From: Pacificibacter marinus
GTDB taxonomy: Bacteria; Pseudomonadota; Alphaproteobacteria; Rhodobacterales; Rhodobacteraceae
Length of the DNA: 64,000 bases
Reading direction: 5' to 3'
Assembly: GCF_900109555.1 (NCBI RefSeq)
Contig: NZ_FNZV01000009.1
Coordinates: 1-64,000 of the forward strand
The position numbers were made by a program, and so were the translations under genes. Below are positions 44,361 through 53,058 of this stretch, one piece after another. Below the pieces are notes generated by a model that was not told the origin of the DNA, searched no databases, and worked only from the letters and a program-made list of their open reading frames with translations. The first letter of the stretch is position 1. Every line of letters begins with the position of its first letter.

Positions 44361-44546
44361 ATGGAATATGGCATCTTAGGCCTCTTGGTCTTCATCGCGG
44401 ATATTTACGCAATCTTTAATATTTTCTCGAGCCGCGTCTCTGTCGGCGCGAAACTGCTTTGGACACTTCTTGTACTCATCCTGCCTGTGGTTGGCTTTAT
44501 CATTTGGTTCATTGCTGGCCCGCGCGGTTCGGCTGCCAAAGTCTAA
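44361..44546 (+). CDS. PLD-nuclease N-terminal-like membrane protein
   Basis: A 61-residue protein with two membrane helices: YGILGLLVFIADIYAIFNIF and AKLLWTLLVLILPVVGFIIWFIAG, ending GPRGSAAKV. The WTLLVLILPVVGFIIWFIAGPRG pattern matches the PLDc_N domain, found alone or at the N-terminus of cardiolipin synthases. Alone its role is unknown. The ATG at 44361 has AGGAG upstream; the frame is open for 27 non-protein-like codons before it. It lies just upstream of csbD-like and other small genes read the same way. Confidence 0.85.
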   Translation: MEYGILGLLVFIADIYAIFNIFSSRVSVGAKLLWTLLVLILPVVGFIIWFIAGPRGSAAKV

Positions 44547-44630
44547 TCGCAGCTCAAAACGTCACAATAATGCCATCGGCCGTGCTCAACCGCTGATGCA
44601 TCTATTAATAAACGTAAAAAGGAGACCGCT

Positions 44631-44828
44631 ATGAATTGGGATCAAGTCGAAGGTAAATGGAAAGAAATGTCCGGCAACATCAAAGCCAAGTGGGGCGATT
44701 TGACGGATCAAGAACTGACTGAACTCGACGGTAACCGTGAGGCGCTTGAAGGTAAAATTCAAGCGAAATATGGTAAAACTAAAGAGCAAGCCAAGCAGGA
44801 AGTCGATGACTTTTTGAACGGAAATTAA
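44631..44828 (+). CDS. CsbD family stress protein
   Basis: A 65-residue, charged, helical protein: MNWDQVEGKWKEMSGNIKAKWGDLTDQEL, then a Glu/Lys-rich stretch ending DDFLNGN. This is the CsbD-like family, often induced by general stress and of unknown biochemical function. AAGGAGA sits at an ideal distance from the ATG. It is followed 76 bp later by a 24-residue membrane peptide on the same strand. Confidence 0.93.
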   Translation: MNWDQVEGKWKEMSGNIKAKWGDLTDQELTELDGNREALEGKIQAKYGKTKEQAKQEVDDFLNGN

Positions 44829-44904
44829 GTACCTGGGCCGCCTGATCGGGTGGCCCACACCTTGGGTCTGTCTTTGATGGCAGGCGATACATTTGGAGAG
44901 TTAC

Positions 44905-44979
44905 ATGAACCGTATTATTTACCTTGTTGGCCTCGTTGTTGTTGTTTTGTTTGTTCTTGGGTTTTTAGGCCTAAGGTGA
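44905..44979 (+). CDS. 24-aa hydrophobic membrane peptide
   Basis: GGAGAG lies seven bases before ATG. The peptide begins MNRIIYLVGLVVVVLF and ends LGFLGLR, so nearly its whole length is one membrane helix with an Arg at each end. I recall very similar 24-25 residue peptides in many Rhodobacterales, which suggests conservation. Its stop overlaps an in-frame GTG of the creA frame (GTGA at 44976-44979). Function unknown. Confidence 0.6.
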   Translation: MNRIIYLVGLVVVVLFVLGFLGLR

Positions 44980-45008
44980 ACGCAATCAACACATTTACTG
45001 CGATAATA

Positions 45009-45464
45009 ATGCGCCACGTGATCACCTTTTTCGTCACCTTGCTCGCGACCTGTTCAATTGCACAGGCCGAAAAAGTCGGAAACGTTGATGTTGATTGGCT
45101 CGGAAATGACCTTGTCATCGAAGCCTTTTCTGACCCAAAAGTCGAAGGGGTAACATGCCATGTGGCGTATTTTGATCGTGGTCTCATTGACCGCCTTCAA
45201 AACGGCAACTGGTTTGAAGATCCATCAAATTCAGCACTGTCGTGCCGTCAAACTGGCGCCCTGACAGTGGGTGACATCGACCTATCGGATGAAGGTGAAA
45301 GCGTCTTTTCCGAGCGCCGTTCAGTAGTCTGGAAATCACTGAGCGTGAAACGGATTTTCGATAAAAAGAATCAAACACTGGTTTACATCTCGCACGCCCG
45401 CGAGGTGCAAAACGGCTCTGCAAAAATGTCTATTTCGACAGTTCCTTTGTTTCAAAAGCCCTAG
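45009..45464 (+). CDS. creA: CreA family periplasmic protein
   Basis: A 151-residue secreted protein with the signal peptide MRHVITFFVTLLATCSIAQA. The mature part is EKVGNVDVDWLGNDLVIEAFSDPKVEGVTCHVAYFDRG, then FEDPSNSALSCRQTG, then SVFSERRSVVWKSLSVKRIFDKKNQTLVYISHAREVQNGSAK. These blocks, including two conserved cysteines, identify CreA, a conserved proteobacterial protein of unknown role despite its name. The start is uncertain: ATG 45009 gives a good signal peptide but no ribosome site; GTG 44976, overlapping the stop of the 24-aa peptide, would add 11 residues and could be translationally coupled. Confidence 0.9.
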   Translation: MRHVITFFVTLLATCSIAQAEKVGNVDVDWLGNDLVIEAFSDPKVEGVTCHVAYFDRGLIDRLQNGNWFEDPSNSALSCRQTGALTVGDIDLSDEGESVFSERRSVVWKSLSVKRIFDKKNQTLVYISHAREVQNGSAKMSISTVPLFQKP

Positions 45465-45636
45465 TTCAAAGCGCGTTTGCAGGTATCCGAATGAACAGCG
45501 CCTTATTCTGAGGGACCTGACGCGCTATTAGGTCTGGTGCTCTGGTTCAGATGAAAAATCTACTTACTTTTTTTATCGTATTTTGACACAAACAATCCGT
45601 TAGAGAGGGTATTCTATACGAATGACCTGCCGCAAC

Positions 45637-45666
45637 GGCATGCGAATCAATTTATTGATTCGTGCC
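45637..45666. repeat. stable stem-loop in the creA-Hint gap
   Basis: CGAATCAAT (45643-45651) and ATTGATTCG (45654-45662) are perfect complements with a 2-base centre, extended outward by GGCA/TGCC around a one-base bulge. No flanking T run is seen, so it is not a standard terminator. Confidence 0.5.
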
Positions 45667-45792
45667 TTGTAAGACCAAATTGTTTCTCAATTGTGCAGTA
45701 GTTGTCATTTTCTAGATTTATTGTTGACATCATCCGCCCAAAGTAGGCCGATCCATTTCTGTAAATCGTATCAAATCGTCAGCGACGATGAT

Positions 45793-45829
45793 TAGGGGGA
45801 TATATTTATGATATTCCCCCTATATTTTA
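45793..45829 (+). terminator. terminator-like hairpin in the creA-Hint gap
   Basis: TAGGGGGATAT, an 8-base AT-rich loop, ATATTCCCCCTA, then TATTTT. It lies 330 bp past creA, so it may end a separate short transcript in the gap or the creA mRNA. Confidence 0.55.
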
Positions 45830-46315
45830 AAAAAAACATCAAAATGACTGCTTTTAACTCCCTGAAAAGTATACGATTTAATCTAATATTTACGCTAGGG
45901 AAGGTAAGTGATTTCACGCAAAAATCTCTTAAAATACCCTCATGAAAACCCTGTTAACTGCTGTTTTTATTTATTTTTTTCAAATATTGACGTTTTAATG
46001 CTTAAAAGACCTTTTGAGGTCACAAAGTTTTCTAATAAAAGGATCGAGCCCTGCTGGGGGCATTTGAATTGGCCGCGGGGGCAGCCACGTAACTTAGGCG
46101 ACCTGAGAAGGCTATATGACGTACGTGTTCGTGCGAAACGGATGTTTTTTGCATTCCGTGACAGCAGTTAAGCGACATGTAAATTCGTTAACGGATTGGA
46201 TCAATTTGGATCCGTTTGATATGCATTCTCATTTTGCCAAACGTGGCCGATGTAGCCTTTGGGTGTTTAGTTAAGTTCGGTTTGGTCGGATATATATTTG
46301 GTAGGAGAGATTGAA

Positions 46316-49300
46316 ATGACATTTTGGTGGAATTGTGGATCAAGCCACACGCATGACTCAGGCTCTACACCGTCCGGCCAAGATGGCATCGGTTTTGGTG
46401 ATCCTGCTGCCCAAAACCTTGTTGGTCTTTGGGACTTCTCAGATGGAGCTGCGAAAGCTGATACAGGCCTAGCAGATGGCATCGCGCAAAACGGCACGTA
46501 TATAGGGGATGCATCCTATTCCACAGACGCCTTGCGTTTAGGCGGCAATGGTCGTTTTAGCGTCAGCGGTGATGACGATCCGTTTGATTTGGACGAAGGG
46601 ACCATTATGGTTCAGTTCAACCAGTCCTCACAGGTTGGCTCGTCCCCAGATACAATCGTTTCACGTGGTGAATACGCAGACCGTGGCTCAGAAGGCTATT
46701 TCAACATCCAAGTGACCGCGCAGGGCGCAGTGACTGTTTATCACAATTCCGGCGAAAAACTGTCTCTCTCTACAGACAACGGGTTTTTCTCTACGGGCGA
46801 CGAAGTGCGCGTGGCCTACACATGGGATGAAGACGGCACGGGAACGTTCGTTGTTGAAAACGTGACAGATGGCACAAGCTACTCTGAAGATTTCGACAGC
46901 ACGGGTCTGTCCATGGATATCGGCGACAACGATAACCAGAATTTCACCTTCGGCGCGCGTGAATCTGATGATGGGTCTTATGACCAGTACTTTAATGGCC
47001 ACATCGATTACGTGGCCGTTTTCAATGCTGATGTTGTCAATACCAACGGCGATGGCATTGTTGAAGGTACCGATGGCGACGATTTGATCGACATTACCTA
47101 CACTGGCGACCCTGACGGCGACATGATCGACAACAACGATGCTTTGCTTGCCGGCGAAGAGGGCGATGACGATATCGTTTTGGCTGGGGCAGGGGATGAC
47201 ACTGTTCTGGCTGGCGCGGGCCACGACGAAGTCTATGGTGGCTCAGGCGACGATACGATCAAAGGCGGCGCAGGAGATGACCTTTTGGTCGGCGATGGTG
47301 GCACGAGCGTCCGTGTAGCAACGGGTGAAACTGTTCGCGAAAGCTTTGAGTGGGATCTTGCGGGCGTGTCCAATCAGGGCAACTTGGGGGAATTCACCCA
47401 AGACACCGGCAATGTCGATGTCAGCTTTTCGTATGACACCACCGGTAGCACGCAGACACAGTTCTCGTCCCAAACGCAAAAAGTGCACAGCATCGATACC
47501 GATGGCACAGGTGCTGATGCAAACAGCGCAATGGGGTCCGTGACAAATGGTCAAGGCAACACTGGCACATATGAGCTGGGCTTTTCTGACGCCGTAGAAG
47601 ACGTATCTTTCCGGATCAACGATATCGACCAAGATGGCGTTGTCAAAGTGACGGCATATGACGCCGCGGGCAATGAGATCAATGTCGATCTGACAGGTGG
47701 ATATAAAGTCACCTTAATCGACAGCGATGGTCAATTCGGTGTTGATACCGCCGACAGCGAAGGCGGCAGCGGTCAAAATACAAGTCATGAATATTCAGTC
47801 TTGGTTGATGTTCCGGGGCCTGTTTCGCGGATCGTGATCGAGCACACACAAGACGGTTCCAACAATTCTGGCATCTCTGTTACTGATGTTTACTACGATG
47901 CTCCGATCTATGAACTTGTTGATACTGCAAGCACTTCAAACGGTGATGATATTATCGACGGCGGTGACGGCGATGATACGATCTATGGCGATTCAATAAC
48001 CGATGGTGATGGTGCCTCCAGTGGCACAACCGATAGCCTGACACTAAAGATTGATAGCAAGAACTCGTCCGCAAATGGCAACGTTTTGGTCGAAGTCACC
48101 GGCACTGACGGCAGCGTCACGGTTCAAACCATTGTCACAGATTACGGCAACAACGTCGGCAACTCCTACACCGTGAACCTTAACGATGGGGACACTGTTC
48201 GGGTTGGCATCGCTACCAACGGTGAAACGCATTGGTCAAACGTCAGCAGTGATGCCCAGACGACCAACGTGACCGAAAACAGTGCGACATTGAATTTCGA
48301 AGACTGGACGGACAACGACTATAATGACGTCGTGATCACTGCCTCTGTTGTGGGCGATGTCACGTTGCCCACAACAGGTGGTGACATCAGCGGAGTTGCG
48401 GTTAGCGGTGGTGATACCATCACTGGTGGTGCAGGCGACGATACAATTTACGGTCAAGGCGGCGCAGACACCATCACGGGCGGCCAAGGGGCTGACACGA
48501 TGTCCGGCGGCGATGATCGCGATACATTCATCGTTGACAGCACCGGTGATGGCATAGGCGATGTGATCGACGGCGGTGAGGGCGGCGATGACTACGATAC
48601 GCTCAACCTCACTGGGGCAGGGCCCTTGAATGTGGTCTATACCTCTTCTGACAACGAAGATGGGTATGTTGAATTTCTCGATGGTGCTGGCGGTTCTGTC
48701 ACAGGCACGCTGACATTCTCCGAAATCGAAAACGTCATTCCCTGTTTCACACCAGGTACGATGATTGCCACACCGCAAGGCGAGCGTGATGTCGCAACAC
48801 TTAAAGTGGGTGATAAAGTCATCACACGGGACAATGGCCTTCAAGCAATCCGTTGGGTTGGTGTGAAAACTTTGTCAGCAGCTGAGGTAATGTTGCGCAA
48901 AGATCTATGCCCTGTGATAATCCGTCAAGGTGCGTTGGGCAATGGGTCGCCTGAACGCGATATGATGGTGTCTCCAAACCACCGTATGCTGGTCGCTTCT
49001 GAAAATGCGTCGATCTATTTTGATAATCACGAAGTGCTTGTGGCTGCGAAATACCTGACCCAGATGGATGGTGTGGACTTTATGACAGCCAAAGGCGTGA
49101 CATACATCCACGTGATGCTTGATCGTCACGAAGTGATCCTTGGGGATGGCACATGGTCTGAAAGCTTCCAGCCGGGTGATTTCACTTTGGCCGGTATTGG
49201 CGAAGATCAGCGCGAAGAAATTTTTTCGCTCTTCCCTGAATTACGTGAAAAATCAGGCCGTGGGCATTACGAGACAGCACGCCGTGTTTTGCGCAAACAT

Positions 49301-49324
49301 GAGGCCGAATTGCTGATGTCTTAA
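46316..49324 (+). CDS. RTX exoprotein with LamG-like, DUF4114-like and Hint domains
   Basis: A 1002-residue acidic secreted protein that starts MTFWWNCGSSHTHDSGSTPS, without a Sec signal, after TAGGAGAG. In order: a concanavalin/LamG-like domain (about 28-245); glycine/aspartate calcium-binding nonapeptide repeats (about 250-330: GAGDDTVLAGAG, GGSGDDTIKGGAGDD); beta-rich domains; a second repeat block near 545-560; a DUF4114-like segment ending LNFEDWTDNDYNDVV (about 575-680); a third block (about 696-745); and a Hint_2 domain from Cys810 (CFTPGTMIATPQGE, then VSPNHRMLV) to about 945. RTX repeats point to type I secretion. No T1SS genes are adjacent. A paralog follows. Confidence 0.88.
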   Translation: MTFWWNCGSSHTHDSGSTPSGQDGIGFGDPAAQNLVGLWDFSDGAAKADTGLADGIAQNGTYIGDASYSTDALRLGGNGRFSVSGDDDPFDLDEGTIMVQFNQSSQVGSSPDTIVSRGEYADRGSEGYFNIQVTAQGAVTVYHNSGEKLSLSTDNGFFSTGDEVRVAYTWDEDGTGTFVVENVTDGTSYSEDFDSTGLSMDIGDNDNQNFTFGARESDDGSYDQYFNGHIDYVAVFNADVVNTNGDGIVEGTDGDDLIDITYTGDPDGDMIDNNDALLAGEEGDDDIVLAGAGDDTVLAGAGHDEVYGGSGDDTIKGGAGDDLLVGDGGTSVRVATGETVRESFEWDLAGVSNQGNLGEFTQDTGNVDVSFSYDTTGSTQTQFSSQTQKVHSIDTDGTGADANSAMGSVTNGQGNTGTYELGFSDAVEDVSFRINDIDQDGVVKVTAYDAAGNEINVDLTGGYKVTLIDSDGQFGVDTADSEGGSGQNTSHEYSVLVDVPGPVSRIVIEHTQDGSNNSGISVTDVYYDAPIYELVDTASTSNGDDIIDGGDGDDTIYGDSITDGDGASSGTTDSLTLKIDSKNSSANGNVLVEVTGTDGSVTVQTIVTDYGNNVGNSYTVNLNDGDTVRVGIATNGETHWSNVSSDAQTTNVTENSATLNFEDWTDNDYNDVVITASVVGDVTLPTTGGDISGVAVSGGDTITGGAGDDTIYGQGGADTITGGQGADTMSGGDDRDTFIVDSTGDGIGDVIDGGEGGDDYDTLNLTGAGPLNVVYTSSDNEDGYVEFLDGAGGSVTGTLTFSEIENVIPCFTPGTMIATPQGERDVATLKVGDKVITRDNGLQAIRWVGVKTLSAAEVMLRKDLCPVIIRQGALGNGSPERDMMVSPNHRMLVASENASIYFDNHEVLVAAKYLTQMDGVDFMTAKGVTYIHVMLDRHEVILGDGTWSESFQPGDFTLAGIGEDQREEIFSLFPELREKSGRGHYETARRVLRKHEAELLMS

Positions 49325-49771
49325 TCCGACATCCCAGATACTTTTCCCGAATGCCGGTCTAAGGGCGCGGCATTCGGGGGGTATTCAGTGCAAATTGTTT
49401 CTAAAACCGTTACAAAAGCCGGTCATATGTGTGGTCGTTTCATTTATGAAAATAACCACACGCATTTGTGTTGTTGTCCCTTTTTTTACCCTCCTCGCTA
49501 TATTAGCGGGCAAATTAATAATCTCTTAATTAAAATCAGTGCCTTATAAATCATTAGATCAGCAACAAAATGACGTCAGCGGTTCCCCTTCTCAACCAAT
49601 CTGCAACAATGTTCCGACAATGAAAATTACGCCACCTGATCCCCTTTCTGAACTCTATAATCGCGGTTAAAAGAAACTAAGTTTGACGATTAATCTCTTC
49701 AGAGATTTCCGATTCGCATCTAAAAATTTGATTGTGGGCGATGGTATGCCCGGCAGAGGTAGGCACCTAAA
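49325..49771. other. 447-bp AT-rich gap between the two Hint genes
   Basis: No gene seen. It holds a strong stem-loop after the first gene (49346-49378, CCCGAATGCCG/CGGCATTCGGG, no T run) and a second one with GTGTGGT/ACCACAC arms around 49430-49460. The second Hint gene probably has its own promoter here. Confidence 0.5.
49346..49378 (+). terminator. stem-loop at the 3' end of the first Hint gene
   Basis: An 11-bp perfect stem, CCCGAATGCCG with CGGCATTCGGG, 22 bp after the stop codon. It lacks a T run, so it may be an mRNA-end stabiliser or a weak terminator. Confidence 0.5.
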
Positions 49772-51562
49772 ATGGCTGACATTAATGGCGACAACGACGA
49801 CAATACTCTAAATGGCACAAATGCCGATGACACCATTAATGGTCTCGGCGGTGATGATACAATCAACGGCGGTGCTGGCAATGATACGCTTTACGGCGAC
49901 GCTGGCAACAGTTTGGACTCCAGTGGACTAGATGCAAGCGCACTCACGCTTTCCAATTCCAACTTGGTATACGACAGTTCATACGGTAATAATAATGCCC
50001 ACCCTGGCGACAAAGCTATCTACAAAAATGTTGCCCAGTTGGAAGACGGAACATGGATTTCAGCACGCTTGGTGCTCGTTTCTACATCAGATTCAAGTCT
50101 GAATGTCGACTTGAGCGGTGGCGAAGGGTTTGAAATTCTTCTGAATAGCGGTAATGGATCTTCAAAGTACGACAAGGGCGAAACCGCTACATTCCGTTTG
50201 GAATTCTTTGATCCTACAACCGGCGATCCCGTTTCTATAAATTCCACAGCCACGTTCAATGATATCGACCGAAATTCGGTTGGAGATGTTGAAGCAGTTT
50301 CAGTTGATGCAGCCTCTTTTACCAGTTTTGGGACAAGCAGCCAAACATCACTTGATGTGAACAACAATGGAAGTTCCGTCGTTGCCTCGGGCACCGAAAC
50401 CAATAGCCCTGATGATCAGGATGCATGGTTTTCTGCCGAATTCGAAAATCAAAGCTCAATCACATTTACGCTGACAACACGGTCTACCCAATCAGGGTTT
50501 TCTATGAACGGGGACCTTATTGACGACGTCGTTGTCACACCGCTGATCCCCGGCAATGACATAATCGATGGCGGCGATGGCAACGATGTCATCTATGGCG
50601 AAGACGGTGATGATACACTCACCGCTGGTGCAGGCTACGACCTCCTCTACGGTGGCGAAGGCAATGACACACTTTACGGTGGCGGTGAAAACGACGAACT
50701 GCACGGCGGCAACGGCGCAGACACCATTGTGGTCAACTCTGTAGGCACCACGTCCAACCCCAACAACACCACAGTTTACGGCGATGGGGATGGCGACGCG
50801 ACAGACCAAGATACGCTTGATGTCTCATGGTTTATTGAAAACGGCTACAGCATTTCGCATCATGTTCAAAATCCCGATGATGATGGAAATGGGTTTACGG
50901 GGCAAATCACGTTTCATAACGAAGAAACGGGCGAAACTGCCAACGTCAACTACAATGATATCGAAAATTTTGTCATCTGCTTCACGCCAGGCACGGCCAT
51001 TGCAACACCAAAAGGCGAAGTGGCAGCTGAGATGTTGAAAGAGGGCGATAGAGTTTTCACCCGTGATAACGGTGTGCAAGAAATCCGCTGGGTTGGCCAA
51101 AAAGATGTTACACAGACCGATTTTGCCGGGCAAAACTCACTTGCACCAGTGATGATCCAAAAGGGCGCTTTGGGCAACGGGTTGCCAGAACGCGACTTGA
51201 TGGTTTCACCACAACACCGCGTTTTGCTGAGCTCTGATCGGGCACAGCTATACTTTGAAGACCGCGAAGTTCTGTCACCTGCCATTCATTTGGTCGGCAT
51301 GCCGGGCATCACACGCGTGCGCCCTGCTCGGACCTCATACATTCACTTCTTGTGCGACAATCACGAGGTTGTTTTGTCAAATGGCGCTTGGACTGAAACC
51401 TTCCAGCCGGGGCAAGCCTCATTGCAAGGATTGCAGTCTGCCCAACGTGACGAAGTCTTTACACTGTTTCCAGAACTTGCCACGCAACACGGTTTGAATA
51501 ACTATGAATCGGCACGCAAGTCTTTGAAAAGATACGAAACACAATTGTTTCTTGCCAGCTAA
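49772..51562 (+). CDS. RTX exoprotein with Hint domain (paralog)
   Basis: A 596-residue acidic protein. It starts directly with RTX repeats (residues ~5-45: [31 protein letters not shown]), continues with a beta-rich domain of unknown type (about 50-255), a second repeat block (about 260-320: [39 protein letters not shown]) and a Hint_2 domain from Cys403 ([25 protein letters not shown]), followed by the same ~60-residue tail as the first protein ([25 protein letters not shown]). The ATG follows AGAGGTAGG. Secretion by a type I system is inferred from the repeats and the absence of a signal peptide. It has its own terminator. Confidence 0.88.
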   Translation: MADINGDNDDNTLNGTNADDTINGLGGDDTINGGAGNDTLYGDAGNSLDSSGLDASALTLSNSNLVYDSSYGNNNAHPGDKAIYKNVAQLEDGTWISARLVLVSTSDSSLNVDLSGGEGFEILLNSGNGSSKYDKGETATFRLEFFDPTTGDPVSINSTATFNDIDRNSVGDVEAVSVDAASFTSFGTSSQTSLDVNNNGSSVVASGTETNSPDDQDAWFSAEFENQSSITFTLTTRSTQSGFSMNGDLIDDVVVTPLIPGNDIIDGGDGNDVIYGEDGDDTLTAGAGYDLLYGGEGNDTLYGGGENDELHGGNGADTIVVNSVGTTSNPNNTTVYGDGDGDATDQDTLDVSWFIENGYSISHHVQNPDDDGNGFTGQITFHNEETGETANVNYNDIENFVICFTPGTAIATPKGEVAAEMLKEGDRVFTRDNGVQEIRWVGQKDVTQTDFAGQNSLAPVMIQKGALGNGLPERDLMVSPQHRVLLSSDRAQLYFEDREVLSPAIHLVGMPGITRVRPARTSYIHFLCDNHEVVLSNGAWTETFQPGQASLQGLQSAQRDEVFTLFPELATQHGLNNYESARKSLKRYETQLFLAS

Positions 51563-51590
51563 ATCAGGAAAATACCTGAATTGATCTGAA

Positions 51591-51620
51591 AACAAGGCGG
51601 CTTTAGAGCCGCCTTATTGC
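51591..51620 (+). terminator. terminator of the second Hint gene
   Basis: AAGGCGGCT, a 4-base loop, AGCCGCCTT followed by ATTGCATTTT; a perfect 9-bp stem 31 bp after the stop. Confidence 0.85.
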
Positions 51621-51667
51621 ATTTTCGATATATGAAAAACGTTGCAGCCATTTCCCGAAAGAGACGG

Positions 51668-51704
51668 CAAAATAAAAGGGCGCGCCGCTTTTGCAGCACG
51701 CCCT
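51668..51704 (-). terminator. terminator of the liv operon
   Basis: On the minus strand: AGGGCGTGCTGC, loop, GGCGCGCCCT, followed by TTTTATTTT, 26 bp after the livM stop. Confidence 0.85.
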
Positions 51705-51729
51705 GTAATCAAGCTTTTAAGGCGATTGT

Positions 51730-53058
51730 TTAGCGTTCTGGCAAAAGCCCACGCGGGTTAAACCGCAGCACAAACAGCAGCACCAGCCCCATCGTGAGCG
51801 GCCGGATGTAAACCATACGATCCAAAATGGTCTCTTTGATTATATTGTCATCCGCCATACCAGAGGTCACAACCTCGGCAACAAAGCGTCCAATCGGTTC
51901 GACTTCAACCCAGAGGAACCAGATGAACAAACCGCCCAACACGGCGCCCCAGTTGTTGCCAGACCCGCCGACAATCACCATCACCCATACAAGAAAGGTA
52001 AAGCGCAGCGGTTGGTAGGACGACGGCGTCAGTTGACCATCCAATGTGGTCATCATCGCGCCAGCCAAACCACAAATCGCAGCGCCGAGCACAAAGATTT
52101 GCAAGTGGCGGCCAGTCACGTTTTTGCCCATAGCTTCAGACGACACTTCGTTGTCGCGGATCGCACGCATCATCCGGCCCCAAGGCGAATTGAGTGCCAA
52201 TTGCATCGCTGTGATAAGCAGAAAAATCACAGCTAAGAATAGACCCGCATAGCACAATTTCACGAAAATGCTTGATGCTGTGACCGGATCAGCACCGATG
52301 TTTTGCGCAAAACCGATGAACCACTCACTTTGCTGCAAGTCGATTTCATAAGGAACTGGGCGCGGTAGACCGATAACATTTTTAACGCCGCGGCCCAGCC
52401 AATCTTCGTTTTTAAGCACTGCTATGATGATCTCGGCGATCCCCAAAGTGGCAATTGCCAGATAGTCAGAGCGCAGTCCCAAAGCCGTTTTAGCAACCAA
52501 CCACGCGGCCCCTGCAGCAAACAAACCACCCACGGGCCAAGCGATCAACACAGGTAGACCAAGCCCGCCAAGGTTGCCTGAAATGGCGGGATTTACGGCT
52601 TCAATCGCGGCAACAGCCGGATCGAACACAGCGCGGAAGATAAAGAACCCAGCAATCAACCAAGCGGCAATGATCACACTGCGCAACGTGCCTTTCGCAA
52701 GCTTTTTCCACAGAACAATAGCGCCAACGATTGCCCCAATGCCGATCGCAAGCGCCAGCAACACGCGCAGTCCGCCAGCTTGCCAAGCTTCGCCAACAGG
52801 AGAGGTCGATACCAACACAACGGCCAGACCGCCAAGCGCGACAAAGCCCATAACACCAACGTTAAACAGGCCGGCAAACCCCCATTGAAGGTTCACACCA
52901 AGCGCCATAATCGCAGAAATAAGCCCCATGTTCAAAATGAACAAAGCTGAATTCCAAGATTGCAGGACACCCACAGCGATGATGAGCGCGGCCATAACGC
53001 CAAAATATAACGGCGCGCGATTTGCAGTATTCGAGGTTTGAATGTGAGACTGGCTCAT
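51730..53058 (-). CDS. livM: branched-chain amino acid ABC transporter permease LivM
   Basis: A 442-residue inner-membrane permease with about ten helices. It has MGLISAIMALGVNLQWGFAGLFNVGVMGFVALGG near residue 40 and ATLGIAEIIIAVLKNEDWL near residue 203. The LivM EAA-type loop is AIRDNEVSSEAMGKNVTGRHLQIFVLGAAICGLAGAMM, followed by WVMVIVGGSGNNWGAVLGG. Several added segments make it longer than E. coli LivM, as in many alphaproteobacteria. Its start overlaps the livH stop by 4 bp. It is the last gene of a five-component operon and ends in a terminator. Confidence 0.95.
   Translation of the reverse strand: MSQSHIQTSNTANRAPLYFGVMAALIIAVGVLQSWNSALFILNMGLISAIMALGVNLQWGFAGLFNVGVMGFVALGGLAVVLVSTSPVGEAWQAGGLRVLLALAIGIGAIVGAIVLWKKLAKGTLRSVIIAAWLIAGFFIFRAVFDPAVAAIEAVNPAISGNLGGLGLPVLIAWPVGGLFAAGAAWLVAKTALGLRSDYLAIATLGIAEIIIAVLKNEDWLGRGVKNVIGLPRPVPYEIDLQQSEWFIGFAQNIGADPVTASSIFVKLCYAGLFLAVIFLLITAMQLALNSPWGRMMRAIRDNEVSSEAMGKNVTGRHLQIFVLGAAICGLAGAMMTTLDGQLTPSSYQPLRFTFLVWVMVIVGGSGNNWGAVLGGLFIWFLWVEVEPIGRFVAEVVTSGMADDNIIKETILDRMVYIRPLTMGLVLLFVLRFNPRGLLPER

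Larger units (their letters stand above)
45465..46315. other. 850-bp AT-rich intergenic region with several hairpins
   Basis: It separates creA from the first RTX/Hint gene and has no convincing protein gene (an 87-codon frame at 45908-46171 lacks a ribosome site and has odd composition). It contains a hairpin at 45637-45666 (CGAATCAAT/ATTGATTCG inside GGCA/TGCC), a hairpin at 45793-45822 followed by TATTTT that looks like a terminator, and an AACGGAT/ATCCGTT repeat at 46190-46216. An untranslated RNA or a long structured 5' leader is possible. Confidence 0.5.

Noticed and set aside
45908-46171. 87-codon open frame in the creA-Hint gap
   Set aside because: No ribosome site and atypical composition; the region is better read as structured non-coding DNA.
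46688-48844. Several 100-200 codon frames antisense to the first Hint gene
   Set aside because: They are shadows of the repetitive Asp/Gly codons of the RTX repeats, giving Ile/Val-rich artefacts.
46316-49324. RTX repeats as a DNA tandem-repeat or CRISPR array
   Set aside because: The repeats are at protein level (Gly-Gly-x-Gly-Asp-Asp) with varied codons and no constant-length spacers; no CRISPR array exists in the window.
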